A stretch of 64,000 bases of DNA from the NCBI GenBank assembly GCA_937870825.1, contig CALMZO010000252.1, positions 19,935 through 83,934 on the forward strand, in the 5' to 3' direction. A program made the translations under genes and the position numbers. This stretch comes from an uncultured Chloroflexota bacterium (GTDB lineage: Bacteria > Chloroflexota > Anaerolineae > UBA4142 > SHND01). Position 1 is the stretch's first letter. Every line of letters starts with the position of its first letter. Below, piece after piece: positions 35,094 to 44,138 of this stretch. The notes under the pieces are model-generated. The model was not told the origin of the DNA, searched no databases, and was given only the letters and a program-made list of their open reading frames with translations.

Positions 35094-35156
35094 GCAGAAA
35101 AATTTTTCGAGGGCAAAGGGGAGTGCGAGGATTTTAGCACAGAACGCGCGGCAGCT

Positions 35157-35214
35157 AAAAAAACCTTCGAGGTCGGCGTTCGTTAGAACGCATGAGACAC
35201 TCGAAGGTTTTTTT
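35157..35214 (-). terminator. Terminator of the methyltransferase gene
   Basis: Left arm AAAAAAACCTTCGAG (35157-35171) pairs with CTCGAAGGTTTTTTT (35200-35214), with an inner GCGTTC/GAACGC hairpin in the loop. The minus-strand transcript ends in a U-run. The element overlaps the methyltransferase stop codon. Confidence 0.75.
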
Positions 35215-36043
35215 ATGGTTTGACCGCGCGTGTCGCCAAGTACGTTGGCATGTATTCGCTCAAGGTCATGTGGGAATGATAATCTTCGTACATGGCGACG
35301 AGATGAAAACCCGCGTCGAGTTGTCCGCCGATTTGGTCGGTGAGGGTGTGGCTGTGTTCGAGGGGCATTCCTTCCGCAATCAATTTTTCCAATTCCGCTT
35401 TCGGCATGTGTTCGATATCCGAATACGGCAGTTTGTATTTCACCGTGAGCGGTTCTTTGCCGTCGAGCGCGTCGTAGGGAAACACGTACAAGACCGGATT
35501 GTTGAAACCCGCAAGCAGTACACCGCCGTGTCGCAAGACGCGAAATGCTTCGCGCCAAATCGGGCGCACTTGAGGGATAAACAAATTGGAGACGGGATGA
35601 AACACGAGGTCGAACGATTCGTCGGCGAGCATGGACAAATCGCGCGCATCTCCTTCAATCGTCACAATTTCCAATCCTTCGCGTTCCGCGACAAAACGGT
35701 CGCGCTCCAATTGTTTGGGCGAATTGTCCAACACGGTAACGTGTGCGCCCGCCGCGGCGAAGGTTGGCGCTTGCTGTCCGCCCCCGGACGCCAAACACAA
35801 AATGTCATAGCCCGCGATCGAGTGAGTGGGGGAAACGTCAAATGTGAAACGTGAAACGTCATGCGTCAAACGTGAAGGCACACCAAACCATTCGCGCGGC
35901 ACACTTTTTTGTTCGGTGAGCAAGACGCTCCATTCGCCGCGCCGCGCGTTGGCGATGATTTCGTGCGAAACGGGCTGTGTCCATGGATTGCCTTGTTCGA
36001 CTTGAATGTCCCACGCGTCGCGGTTGTAACTTTGAATGTCCAT
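35213..36043 (-). CDS. Class I SAM-dependent methyltransferase
   Basis: 276 aa. Motif I is YDILCLASGGGQQ (residues 78-90), motif II VTVLDNSPKQL, a post-motif IEGDARDLSMLADESFDLVFHP, then the VLRHGGVLLAGF strand: the ubiquinone/menaquinone methyltransferase-like pattern. The small-molecule substrate is unknown. The segment SRLTHDVSRFTFDVS just before motif I is encoded by a seven-unit heptamer array, in frame. Relatives would be expected to lack it. A strong terminator follows. Confidence 0.85.
   Translation of the reverse strand: MDIQSYNRDAWDIQVEQGNPWTQPVSHEIIANARRGEWSVLLTEQKSVPREWFGVPSRLTHDVSRFTFDVSPTHSIAGYDILCLASGGGQQAPTFAAAGAHVTVLDNSPKQLERDRFVAEREGLEIVTIEGDARDLSMLADESFDLVFHPVSNLFIPQVRPIWREAFRVLRHGGVLLAGFNNPVLYVFPYDALDGKEPLTVKYKLPYSDIEHMPKAELEKLIAEGMPLEHSHTLTDQIGGQLDAGFHLVAMYEDYHSHMTLSEYMPTYLATRAVKP
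35830..35878. repeat. Heptamer array GTGAAAC inside the methyltransferase gene
   Basis: Seven units in register: GGGAAAC, GTCAAAT, GTGAAAC, GTGAAAC, GTCATGC, GTCAAAC, GTGAAGG. They encode SRLTHDVSRFTFDVS on the minus strand. Confidence 0.95.
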
Positions 36044-36160
36044 CGCATAAAAAACACGAATCCGCGCGAATCAGATTTTTCACTCCGTTCGGAATGCCAA
36101 TCAAAATTCGCGTAGATTCGCGGTAAAAAAATTTAGAGTCTCTTGGGGAACAGTAGCGGA

Positions 36161-37693
36161 TTACGATTGTGCGGTTGAATCATCCGCCGCACCATCACTC
36201 TCTTTTACTTGCGGCAAATTTTTGAGCGTCTTGATAATGTCCACGCCGGTCAGTGCTTCCACCGTTGCGGGAACTTGGGCGACGATGTTGGCGACATCTT
36301 GCGACACTTTGGACGCGCCCGCGCTGTCGCCGCCGTTGCTGATGACGACGATGCGGTCTGTTTTCGACAACGGTTCGGCGATTGCCGCCGCAATTTTTGG
36401 CATCGCTTCGATGAGCTGTTGAATGATAGCGGCTTGCGTATATTCGCGCCACGCTTCCGCTTTTTTCTTCATCGCTTCGGCTTCGGCAAACCCTTGCGCT
36501 TGAATGACTTCGGCTTCGGCGAGACCGCGCGCTTTGTTCGCTTCGGCTTCCGCGAGACCAACGGCGCGCGTCACTTCGGCTTGCGCGAGCCCGCGCGATT
36601 TGTTTGCATCCGCTTCGCCTTGACCGATTTGGCGATTGCTTTCGGCTTGACCGGTCGCGCCGGTGATGGCTTGATATTTGTTCGCGTCGGCAATCGTTTG
36701 AATGCGATATTGTTCGGCGGCGGCGGGTTTGCGAACCGTCGCTTCCAATTCTTTTTCGCGGCGCGCTACTTCTTGTTCCTGGACTTCGATTGCTTTGCGT
36801 TTTGCGATGACGTCAATTTGCACTTCTTGCTCTTTGACTTGTTGATTCGAAATGTTTTTCTGCAAATCGTACGCAAGTTCTGCCGCCGCTTTTTGGCGAT
36901 TCACTTCCGCGTCGTACGCGGCTTTTTGCACTTGATAATCCTTGTCCGATTCCGCGATTTTGGTTTGCGCGGCATAGCGCGCTTGTTCACCCTCTTGCTC
37001 CGCGCCCGCCGATTTGATTTTTGCATCGCGCGTTGCCAAAGCTTGCCCAATCGCCGCGTCGCGTTTTACTTCGGCAGTGCGCGCGACGCCGAGCGAATCG
37101 AGATATTGTTTGTCGTCGGTGATATTTTTGATGGTGAAGGAAATGATGCCGAGACCCATGTTCGCCATATCGGACGCGGACACTTCTTGGACGCGTGTGG
37201 CGAATTGGTCGCGGTCACGATAAATTTCTTCGACGCTCAAGGTGCCGACAATCGCGCGCAAATGTCCTTCCAATGTTTGCAGCGCGACTTGTTTGATTTC
37301 CGCGACGTTTTTGGAAAGGAATTGTTCGGCGGCAGTGGCAATGGAAATTTCATCGCTTTTCACTTTGACTTGCGCGATGCCGTCCACCGTCACTTGAACG
37401 CCTTGCGCGGTGTACACGCGCGGCGTTTCCACCTCAATCGTCATCACTTCGAGTGACAAGCGTTTCGCCGTTTCGAGAACGGGAATGACGACGGTGCCGC
37501 CGCCTTTGACGATGCGATAGCCGATGCGTTCTTTTTTCCCTGTGATGGGGTCAATGCGTGTCGAGCCGCGTCCCGAAATTATCAACGCTTCGTTCGGTCC
37601 GACTTTTTGGTAGCGTCCCGAGATAACAATTGCCAAAAGTACAATGACAAAGATGACGGCAAAGATGGCAATGACGGTGACAAGAGGATTCAT
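36161..37693 (-). CDS. Flotillin-like SPFH protein
   Basis: 510 aa from the ATG at 37693, which has a Shine-Dalgarno GGAGGT five bases upstream. One N-terminal membrane segment (VTVIAIFAVIFVIVLLAIVI), then an SPFH/band-7 domain (residues 30-200). A long Ala/Glu-rich coiled coil with repeated GLAEAEANKARGLAEAEV follows. The C-terminal tail ends QVPATVEALTGVDIIKTLK, as in YuaG/FloT. It organises membrane microdomains. It lies directly downstream of an NfeD-type gene, the conserved yuaF-yuaG pairing. Confidence 0.93.
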   Translation of the reverse strand: MNPLVTVIAIFAVIFVIVLLAIVISGRYQKVGPNEALIISGRGSTRIDPITGKKERIGYRIVKGGGTVVIPVLETAKRLSLEVMTIEVETPRVYTAQGVQVTVDGIAQVKVKSDEISIATAAEQFLSKNVAEIKQVALQTLEGHLRAIVGTLSVEEIYRDRDQFATRVQEVSASDMANMGLGIISFTIKNITDDKQYLDSLGVARTAEVKRDAAIGQALATRDAKIKSAGAEQEGEQARYAAQTKIAESDKDYQVQKAAYDAEVNRQKAAAELAYDLQKNISNQQVKEQEVQIDVIAKRKAIEVQEQEVARREKELEATVRKPAAAEQYRIQTIADANKYQAITGATGQAESNRQIGQGEADANKSRGLAQAEVTRAVGLAEAEANKARGLAEAEVIQAQGFAEAEAMKKKAEAWREYTQAAIIQQLIEAMPKIAAAIAEPLSKTDRIVVISNGGDSAGASKVSQDVANIVAQVPATVEALTGVDIIKTLKNLPQVKESDGAADDSTAQS

Positions 37694-37696
37694 TTG

Positions 37697-37752
37697 AGAC
37701 CTCCGGTAGTAGTGCAATAGTGCGATAGTTTGATAGTGGGGTAGTAATCAAT
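37697..37752. repeat. Octamer array ATAGTGCG-like
   Basis: Degenerate eight-base units (ATAGTGCA, ATAGTGCG, ATAGTTTG, ATAGTGGG) between the NfeD and flotillin genes. Confidence 0.7.
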
Positions 37753-37766
37753 ATGCGATACGCGCT

Positions 37767-38312
37767 TCACGTTTTCGGGCGAACATTCAAGACGGTTCCT
37801 GTAATGCTTTCGACGATGACGGTTGCGCCGCGCGGAATGGCTTGTCCATCAGCGGAACGCGCGGACGCGGTTTGCCGCGAACCCATTGCCACATACGAAA
37901 TTTCGCCGACGCTGGTTGCAGGAATCGGTGCGGTGACTTCGGCGGTGATGCCGATGAGGTCGCCCTGTCTGACCGCCGACGAGGCTTGCGGCGCGATAAA
38001 GAGAAAGAAAAAAAGCGCGTGCGCGAGAACAGCGACGACAAGCGAACCGACGACTGCCCAAATTACGCTCGTCATGGCGGCTTGTCCCATGCCGCGCGTG
38101 GCAACGATGCCAATTGCGCCAAATGCGGTCACGAACGCCGCAATCGAAATCGGGCTGATGTTGGCGATGGAAATTTCATGCGACAGGTCCACGCCCGGCA
38201 AATCAAACGGCAAATCAAAATCCATGCCCGCGAGCAGCGCGATGACCGCATACAAGACGCCGATGCCCAAGAGGATGAGGTAGAAAATGTCGAGTGCGGA
38301 CAAATCAAACAT
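37767..38312 (-). CDS. NfeD/YuaF-like membrane protein
   Basis: 181 aa. Three membrane segments (residues 8-30, 55-75, 83-108) then an OB-fold domain (GDLIGITAEVTAPIPATSVGEISY and IPRGATVIVESITGTVLNV). This is the short NfeD form that partners flotillins (YuaF of Bacillus). It is encoded 73 bases upstream of the flotillin gene on the same strand. A weak Shine-Dalgarno GAGGAA precedes the ATG. Confidence 0.88.
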   Translation of the reverse strand: MFDLSALDIFYLILLGIGVLYAVIALLAGMDFDLPFDLPGVDLSHEISIANISPISIAAFVTAFGAIGIVATRGMGQAAMTSVIWAVVGSLVVAVLAHALFFFLFIAPQASSAVRQGDLIGITAEVTAPIPATSVGEISYVAMGSRQTASARSADGQAIPRGATVIVESITGTVLNVRPKT

Positions 38313-38342
38313 GGGATTTTCCTCGCGCGGGGATTATAGCAG

Positions 38343-38363
38343 AGATTGGAGATGGGAGATTGA
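38343..38363. repeat. Heptamer array AGATTGG, three units
   Basis: Units AGATTGG, AGATGGG, AGATTGA between the SbnI-like and NfeD genes. Confidence 0.7.
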
Positions 38364-38368
38364 AAGAA

Positions 38369-39205
38369 TCATTCATCAAATAAAAACACCGGCTCTTGAT
38401 AATATCGCACATTCCGATTTTTCATTTTCTCCTGGAGCCACGCGTCGAGCCACAGATTTTTTTCGTGCACTGGTTTATCTTGTTCTAAAATGTCCAACGG
38501 CAAATTTACGCGCAGCGCGCGTCCGGGAATAATGTGGCGCGTGATGCCCATCGGCACGCGCGCGCCGCTCAAGGCGAGTTCGATGATTTCGTCGGGCTTG
38601 TAACGCGGAAACACCATCACCGCCGCGAGTCGTTTGGGGTCGGCGACGAGTTGTTCGAGATTGGTCGAAGAAACGCGATAGAGTTCGACTTTTGCCTCGT
38701 AGGCGCGCACCACCTCATTCAATGCTTCCGCTTGTTCGCGCAAGTTATCGCTGCAGCGCAAGCCCGTCAAACGTCCATCGGTGAATTTCAAGTACGCGAG
38801 AATTTTTCGTTCTTGGAGTTCGCGCGCGGCTTGCGCTTCATCCATCTCGACTATCGAGACGCACGTCACGTCATCCAGTTCGCGGCGCAAACCACTCGGC
38901 GCAATGTCAAGCAAAAGATGATGCCACGAATCGAGTTTCACTTGCGGCGAGTGGTAATCCACAATTTGGACAAGCGTGTCGGGGATATGCAATGCGCGTA
39001 ACGCGCTCGTGCGCGACGCACCGTCGAGAACAATGTAACGCGGCGCGCCGTTTTCATTCACCTGCGCCACCATCGGTGGATTTTTCAACACGCGTTCGTT
39101 CTGTAAACGCTGTGTCAATTTGTCGACGCGTTTGTATTCGATTTCTTCGTGCAGCAAAACATTTTGTAATGAAACAATTGCAAGTTTCAGTTCGGTGGCT
39201 TCCAT
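38369..39205 (-). CDS. SbnI/SerK-like ParB-fold protein
   Basis: 278 aa. The N-terminal 100 residues match the ParB/Srx-like fold of SbnI and ADP-dependent serine kinases: LLHEEIEYKRVDKLTQRL, VLKNPPMV, YIVLDGASRTSALRAL, LVQIVDY. The C-terminal part continues as in SbnI-size proteins (about 250-280 aa). SbnI makes O-phosphoserine and senses heme in Staphylococcus; a serine kinase or regulator role is possible here. The catalytic His of the DGHHR motif is replaced (DGASR), so kinase activity is uncertain. Confidence 0.65.
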   Translation of the reverse strand: MEATELKLAIVSLQNVLLHEEIEYKRVDKLTQRLQNERVLKNPPMVAQVNENGAPRYIVLDGASRTSALRALHIPDTLVQIVDYHSPQVKLDSWHHLLLDIAPSGLRRELDDVTCVSIVEMDEAQAARELQERKILAYLKFTDGRLTGLRCSDNLREQAEALNEVVRAYEAKVELYRVSSTNLEQLVADPKRLAAVMVFPRYKPDEIIELALSGARVPMGITRHIIPGRALRVNLPLDILEQDKPVHEKNLWLDAWLQEKMKNRNVRYYQEPVFLFDE

Positions 39206-39227
39206 GATGCCGATTATACGGATAAAA

Positions 39228-39340
39228 AAGGAAATAAGGGAAATAAAGGAAACAGGTAGCCAGACTCTTCTGACTACCTGTTATTCAAAACAAACTCAAC
39301 TGCGCCGCGTCATTTCCCTTGTTGCCCCTTATTTCCTTCA
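39228..39340. repeat. Nine-base inverted repeat arms around a hairpin
   Basis: GGAAATAAGGGAAATAAAGG on the left and TTTCCCTTGTTGCCCCTTAT on the right enclose a hairpin (39251-39283: ACAGGTAG and CTACCTGT arms). The right arm encodes KEIRGNKGN near the end of the ATL protein. The hairpin may terminate the minus-strand transcript. Confidence 0.7.
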
Positions 39341-39680
39341 CCAACGGCGGCGGTTGCTTGTAGCCATTCGCTTCCAGCCATTCACCGTTGGGAATCCACC
39401 CGACCTCTGCAAAATCTACCCGTCCGTTTTCGTCAAACACAACGCCCTCTTCTTCAAGCCGCGCGCGTTGTTTTGAACCTGTCGCGCCGCCGAGCGAAAT
39501 CGCGCCGCGCGCGTTGATGACGCGCTGCCATGGCACATCGTCAGGGCACGCGTTCATCGCGTCGCCGACATGCCGCATATCGCTCAAGCCCACCATCGCG
39601 CCGAGTTGTCCGTACGTGGTCACTTTGCCAAACGGAATCGCGCGGGCGAGCGCGTAAATTTTTTCAAACAAGTCGTTCAT
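39285..39680 (-). CDS. Alkyltransferase-like (ATL) DNA repair protein
   Basis: 131 aa from the ATG at 39680 (MNDLFEKIYAL). It has the MGMT DNA-binding fold: IPFGKVTTYGQLGAMVGLSDMRHVG, then VPWQRVINARGAISL. The MGMT active-site Cys of PCHRV is replaced by Trp (PWQRV), the hallmark of ATL proteins. These bind O6-alkylguanine without removing it and recruit nucleotide excision repair. The C-terminal tail KEIRGNKGNDAAQLSLF is repeat-derived. A longer start at 39830 is in repeat DNA and rejected. Confidence 0.9.
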   Translation of the reverse strand: MNDLFEKIYALARAIPFGKVTTYGQLGAMVGLSDMRHVGDAMNACPDDVPWQRVINARGAISLGGATGSKQRARLEEEGVVFDENGRVDFAEVGWIPNGEWLEANGYKQPPPLVKEIRGNKGNDAAQLSLF

Positions 39681-39762
39681 CAGAGGACAGATGGCAGATA
39701 ACAGAACACAGAATTCAGACAACACGAAATCTGTGTTCTGTGTTTTGGATTCTGTTATCTCA

Positions 39763-41145
39763 TTACGATGCCAGCTCCACCTTTGGCAGCATCGAAATGG
39801 CTTTTTCCACTTGTTCACGCGGGTATTCAAAATCTTGAAGTTGTCCGCGCATGTATGCGTCGTACCCCGCGAGGTCGAAATGACCGTGACCGCAGAGGTT
39901 GAACAAAATTGTTTTCTTGACGCCCTCTTCTTTTGCTTTTAACGCTTCTTGAATCACGACGCGAATCGCGTGACCCGGTTCGGGCGCGGGGAGAATGCCC
40001 TCTTCGCGCGCAAACAACACGTTCGATTCAAAGACCGCGTTTTGTGCGACGGCAACCGCTTCTATCAAGCCCTCGTCGTACAATTTGCAAATGATGGGCG
40101 CCATGCCGTGATAGCGCAGCCCGCCCGCGTGAATCGGCGCGGGAATAAACGACGAACCGAGCGTGTACATTTTTACGAGCGGAATAATTTGTCCCGTGTC
40201 GCCGAAATCGTACGTGTACACACCTTTCGTCAAAGAAGGCGCGGCAGTCGGTTCGGCGGCGATGATGCGCGTATTCTTGCCGTTTTTCATTTTCTCGCGT
40301 ACGAACGGCAGCGCAAGTCCCGCGAAATTTGAGCCGCCGCCCGCGCAGCCGACGACAATATCCGGATATTCGCCCGCCATCTCCATCTGTTTCAACGCTT
40401 CTTGCCCGATAATCGTTTGGTGCATCAAGACATGATTCAAGACCGAACCGAGTGAATATTTTGTATCTTCGCGCGGCGCGGCATCGGCAACTGCCTCACT
40501 AATCGCGAGTCCGAGCGAGCCGGTGTGTTCGGGGTCTTGGGCAAGAAATTTTTGTCCGATGGGATTGTCGGGCGAGGGAGATGAAACGACTTGCGCGCCA
40601 TACGTTTCCATCAAAAAGCGGCGATACGGTTTCTGCCGGTACGAAATCGCCACCATGTACACTTTGCATTCAATGTCATACAACTTGCACGCAAAGGCGA
40701 GCGCGCTGCCCCATTGTCCCGCGCCCGTTTCGGTGGTGATGCGTTTCGTCCCTTCCATTTTGTTGTAATACGCTTGCGGCACGGCGGTATTCGGTTTGTG
40801 CGAACCCGATGGGGAAACCCCTTCGTACTTGAAATAAATGTGCGCGGGCGTGCCTAACGCTTTTTCCAATCGCCGCGCGCGAATTAACGGCGTCGGACGC
40901 CACAACTTGTACATCTCGCGCACTTCATCGGGAATGTCCACGTAACTCGTCGCGTACGGACCGACGCTTGCTTCCTGCATAATCAATTGCATCGGAAACA
41001 ACGGCGCGAGGTCGGCAGGTCCAATCGGCTGCCCGGTGCCGGGATGAATCACGGGCGGCAGCGGCGTGGCAAAATCATTTTGGATGTTGTACCACGTCGT
41101 CGGCATTTCGCTTTCTTGCAAAACGTATTTGGTTTGCTCGGACAT
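39763..41145 (-). CDS. trpB2: TrpB2-type tryptophan synthase beta chain
   Basis: 460 aa from the ATG at 41145, fixed by a strong Shine-Dalgarno (AAGGAGG, about five bases away). It is a fold-type II PLP enzyme: [15 protein letters not shown] carries the PLP lysine, [15 protein letters not shown] and [15 protein letters not shown] bind phosphate. The sequence and length are of the TrpB2 group, distinct from the operon TrpB (397 aa). It condenses indole with serine, or scavenges indole without TrpA. It follows trpS on the same strand. Confidence 0.9.
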   Translation of the reverse strand: MSEQTKYVLQESEMPTTWYNIQNDFATPLPPVIHPGTGQPIGPADLAPLFPMQLIMQEASVGPYATSYVDIPDEVREMYKLWRPTPLIRARRLEKALGTPAHIYFKYEGVSPSGSHKPNTAVPQAYYNKMEGTKRITTETGAGQWGSALAFACKLYDIECKVYMVAISYRQKPYRRFLMETYGAQVVSSPSPDNPIGQKFLAQDPEHTGSLGLAISEAVADAAPREDTKYSLGSVLNHVLMHQTIIGQEALKQMEMAGEYPDIVVGCAGGGSNFAGLALPFVREKMKNGKNTRIIAAEPTAAPSLTKGVYTYDFGDTGQIIPLVKMYTLGSSFIPAPIHAGGLRYHGMAPIICKLYDEGLIEAVAVAQNAVFESNVLFAREEGILPAPEPGHAIRVVIQEALKAKEEGVKKTILFNLCGHGHFDLAGYDAYMRGQLQDFEYPREQVEKAISMLPKVELAS

Positions 41146-41185
41146 ATTCCCTCCTTTGGGTTGTTCGCGTATCGCAAATCGCACA

Positions 41186-41220
41186 ACTGAACACTGAATA
41201 CTGATTACTGCTCACTATCG
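41186..41220. repeat. Heptamer array ACTGAAC, five units
   Basis: Units ACTGAAC, ACTGAAT, ACTGATT, ACTGCTC, ACTATCG in register between trpS and trpB2. Confidence 0.9.
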
Positions 41221-41222
41221 CA

Positions 41223-42236
41223 CTACACAACAAATCCCACCTTCTCTTTTGCTTTTTGCAATGTCGGCGCGGCGCGCGAGGCGGCTTGTTCCGCCGCGCG
41301 GTGGAGAATCGCATCGAGCGCGCCTTTGTCTTGCATCAACGCGTTGTAGCGTTCTTGAATCGGCTTGAGCGTTTCGATAATCACATCTGCCACCTCGCGT
41401 TTCAGCGCGCCGTACAATTTTCCTTGAAAGTGATTTTCGATTTCAGTCTGCGATTGTCCCGTGAGCGCCTGATAAATCGTGAGCAAATTGTTCACGCCTG
41501 CCTTGCCGGTTTCGTCGCTGAAAACAATTTCCTTGCCCGAATCCGTTGTCGCGCGTTTCAACACCGCCCACACCTGGTCGGGCGAATCGAGCAATCCCAC
41601 CGCGTGATGTTTTTGGTCGCTTGCGATGCTCTTGGACATTTTCACCGACGGGTCGTCCAAGCCCATGATGCGCGCGCCGATTTTTGGAATCGTGCCTTCG
41701 GGCAGCGTGAACGTTTCGCCGTACAAACTGTTGAACCGCTGCGCGACATCGCGCGTCAACTCAATGTGCTGCTTTTGGTCTTCGCCGACGGGAACGTAAT
41801 GCGTTTGATACAACAGAATGTCCGCCGCCATCAGTACGGGGTAATCCAAAAGCCCTGTGCTGACACTTTCTTGTTTCGCGGACTTGTCTTTGTATTGAGT
41901 CATGCGTTCGAGCCAACCCATCGGCGTCACACAATTCAAAATCCATGTCAGTTCCGCGTGCGCGGGGACATGCGATTGCACAAACAACAAACTTTTTTGC
42001 GGGTCAATGCCGCACGCCAACAACACGCCCGCCGCTTGTCGAATTTTTCCGCGCAATATCTTGGGGTCTTGATAAATCGTGATGGCGTGCAAATCCACCA
42101 CACAAAAGATATTGTCGTACAAATCTTGTTCAGCGACCCAGCGTTTCACCGCGCCGATATAATTTCCGATATGAAAATCGCCGGTTGGTTGAATCCCCGA
42201 AAAAACAATTTTCTTGCTGCCCACGCCTTCCTCCAT
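41223..42236 (-). CDS. trpS: Tryptophanyl-tRNA synthetase
   Basis: 337 aa from the ATG at 42236. Class Ic synthetase motifs: IQPTGDFHIGNYIGAV (HIGH equivalent) and VKMSKSIASD (KMSKS). The length is normal. It charges tRNA-Trp, the effector of the T-box leader upstream of trpE. Placed 36 bases after a pseudokinase gene and before trpB2, all minus strand. I saw no T-box directly before trpS. Confidence 0.95.
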   Translation of the reverse strand: MEEGVGSKKIVFSGIQPTGDFHIGNYIGAVKRWVAEQDLYDNIFCVVDLHAITIYQDPKILRGKIRQAAGVLLACGIDPQKSLLFVQSHVPAHAELTWILNCVTPMGWLERMTQYKDKSAKQESVSTGLLDYPVLMAADILLYQTHYVPVGEDQKQHIELTRDVAQRFNSLYGETFTLPEGTIPKIGARIMGLDDPSVKMSKSIASDQKHHAVGLLDSPDQVWAVLKRATTDSGKEIVFSDETGKAGVNNLLTIYQALTGQSQTEIENHFQGKLYGALKREVADVIIETLKPIQERYNALMQDKGALDAILHRAAEQAASRAAPTLQKAKEKVGFVV

Positions 42237-42272
42237 CGAAACTCGAATCACGTTCTGGCTTGAGAAACTTTT

Positions 42273-43232
42273 CTATATTCCGGCAGTCAATTTATTGATA
42301 GACTCGATTGCGGCAAATTGCGCGCCTTCATTTGTCGTGACGACAAAGCCGCCTTCCGCCGCGCGCACCCCTACGCGCGCGTCACATTTCCCTTCGACGT
42401 TCCATTTCAGAATCGTCACGCGTAGTGGAATTTCTTTTTTTGTCTGGGGTTCCGTCAAGAGCAATTGGGACGAAATCAACCAAATTGCCAATGCCACACA
42501 CAACGCCAAGCCCCCGCACACCAACACACCCACTGCGATTGCCCATTTCCACACGGAACGTTTGCGCGGCGATGCCAATTTTTCGCGCGCCGGATCCGGC
42601 AGCACTTCAGCCAGCGCTTCGCAAAATTCCTTTCCGTTACGGTAGCGTTTCGTCGCGTCGGGACTGGTCGCGCGCTCCAAAACTTTGGCGACGTCGCGTG
42701 GCAGATTTTCTCCTGCCAATCCTCTCAGCGATGCGCCCAATGCAAACACATCCGAAGCAGGCGTCATCTCACGTTTCTGCTCCGGCACCAAAAACGTGTA
42801 TTCATCGTCAGTTGACGAATCGGTTTGCGAAACAATCAATTCGCCCTGTCTGTTAAAGACCAAGCGTTCGAGCGAAAGTGGACGCGCCTGCTGCAACACA
42901 ACGTCCTTGGTATGTGCAAATCCAATTTCACGCGCCAATTGCGCCCACCGCCACCCGAGAAAGGGCAGTTCGAGTTTATCCACCCAACTCGCAAGCTCCA
43001 CCATGCGCGTTCCACTCGCCTCGAGCGCGACCCAATTGCCATCTTCCGTTTGGAATCGTTCCACACGCGCCGAACGCACATTCGGTTCCCAATCCGGCGA
43101 TTCGATATGAATCAGCCAATGCATCATGTTATCGCGTTCGGCAAGATAAACATTGGACTGTGTGCCATCGCCTACGAGTTCAATGACATTGTATCCTTGA
43201 ACCACCGCTCCGGGTTTTAGTACGACTGCCAC
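42273..43232 (-). CDS. Membrane-anchored pseudokinase with extracytoplasmic tail
   Basis: 319 aa, GTG start. Residues 1-215 follow the protein kinase fold but lack key residues. The glycine loop is LVGDGTQSNVYLA, the VAIK lysine position reads LIHIE, the HRD loop is replaced by ARPLSLERLV, and DFG by QTD. The C-lobe pattern ASDVFALGASLRGL is kept. One membrane helix (229-252) follows, then a 65-residue outer domain. Probably a scaffold or sensor that does not phosphorylate. It lies between trpA and trpS in the tryptophan block. Confidence 0.7.
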   Translation of the reverse strand: MAVVLKPGAVVQGYNVIELVGDGTQSNVYLAERDNMMHWLIHIESPDWEPNVRSARVERFQTEDGNWVALEASGTRMVELASWVDKLELPFLGWRWAQLAREIGFAHTKDVVLQQARPLSLERLVFNRQGELIVSQTDSSTDDEYTFLVPEQKREMTPASDVFALGASLRGLAGENLPRDVAKVLERATSPDATKRYRNGKEFCEALAEVLPDPAREKLASPRKRSVWKWAIAVGVLVCGGLALCVALAIWLISSQLLLTEPQTKKEIPLRVTILKWNVEGKCDARVGVRAAEGGFVVTTNEGAQFAAIESINKLTAGI

Positions 43233-43250
43233 TCCTCACCCCGTAGATAT

Positions 43251-43276
43251 TACCCCTCGTGGTTCCCCGAGACCGC
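43251..43276 (-). terminator. Hairpin after trpA
   Basis: CCTCGTGGTT / GACCGCGAGG arms with mismatches, just downstream of the trpA stop. No U-run, so it may be a processing hairpin rather than a terminator. Confidence 0.35.
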
Positions 43277-43284
43277 GAGGTTCG

Positions 43285-44073
43285 CTAATGTGGAATCGCG
43301 CCGCGCAATTCGCGAATAAACGCGCGCGCCTGTTCAACCGCGGCAGACGCGTCGCCAATTTTTGAAACAAGCGCGCTGCCCACAATCACACCATCGGCAA
43401 TTTCCGCAACCCGCCGCACATTGTCTGCCGTTGAAATTCCGAAACCGACGCATACAGGTTTGTTGGTTACGGCGCGTGTCCGCGATACAAATTCCGCGAT
43501 GCCTTCGGGCAGTCCTTCGCGCGCGCCCGTAACACCGGTGAGCGAAACGAGATACAAAAAACCGCGCGTCGTTTTGCCAATTTTTTTCAAACGTTCATCG
43601 CTGCTCGTCGGCGCGGCGAGAAACACCACATGCAAATCTTGGTCACGCGCGGCATCTTGCAAAGCGTCCGCTTCTTCGATTGGCAAATCGGGAACAATCA
43701 CACCGTCCGCGCCCACTTCGAACGCGTCGCGCGCAAATTTTTTCAAATCGTACTGCAAAATCGGATTGTAATAACCCATCAACACCAGCGGAATTGTAAC
43801 ACCGTTCGCCCGCGCATCTTGCGCAAGGTCCAAACATTTTTTCAGCGTCATGCCATTTTCCAACGCCACTTGCGTCGCATGTTGAATCACCGGACCATCC
43901 GCGAGCGGGTCACTGAACGGAATCCCCAATTCCAAAATATCCGCGCCCGCGTCCTGCGCCGCGCGAATCAACTCGCGCGAAGTCTGAATATTTGGAAAAC
44001 CAAGCGGCAAGTACGGCATGAGTGCCGCGCGCTTGCCTTGTAATTCACGGAACGTTTCGTCAATTCGATTCAT
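43285..44073 (-). CDS. trpA: Tryptophan synthase alpha chain
   Basis: 262 aa. LELGIPFSDPLADGPVIQ carries the catalytic Glu and Asp; GADGVIVPDLPIEEA and PVCVGFGISTADNV complete the TIM barrel. It cleaves indole-3-glycerol phosphate to indole and passes it to TrpB, encoded just upstream. Last trp gene of the operon. The spacer to trpB holds a repeat array. Confidence 0.97.
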   Translation of the reverse strand: MNRIDETFRELQGKRAALMPYLPLGFPNIQTSRELIRAAQDAGADILELGIPFSDPLADGPVIQHATQVALENGMTLKKCLDLAQDARANGVTIPLVLMGYYNPILQYDLKKFARDAFEVGADGVIVPDLPIEEADALQDAARDQDLHVVFLAAPTSSDERLKKIGKTTRGFLYLVSLTGVTGAREGLPEGIAEFVSRTRAVTNKPVCVGFGISTADNVRRVAEIADGVIVGSALVSKIGDASAAVEQARAFIRELRGAIPH

Positions 44074-44082
44074 TTATAGTTG

Positions 44083-44138
44083 TTCGTCGTTAGTTGTTCG
44101 TCGTTAGTCGGAATTACTGTTGACTATTGACTGTTGAC
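44083..44138. repeat. Repeat pair at the trpB/trpA junction
   Basis: Two copies of the 14-base GTTGTTCGTCGTTA, then heptamers TGTTGAC, TATTGAC, TGTTGAC (44118-44138). The latter encode the last residues of TrpB (STVNSQQ). Confidence 0.85.

Noticed and set aside
36209..37456. 415-codon open frame antisense to flotillin
   Set aside because: Phe/Arg/Gly-rich mirror of the flotillin coiled coil.
38369..39205. SbnI/ParB-like protein as DpdB partner of the island
   Set aside because: DpdB is also a ParB/Srx-type protein, but this gene is 11 kb away, has host composition and looks like SbnI; no link visible.
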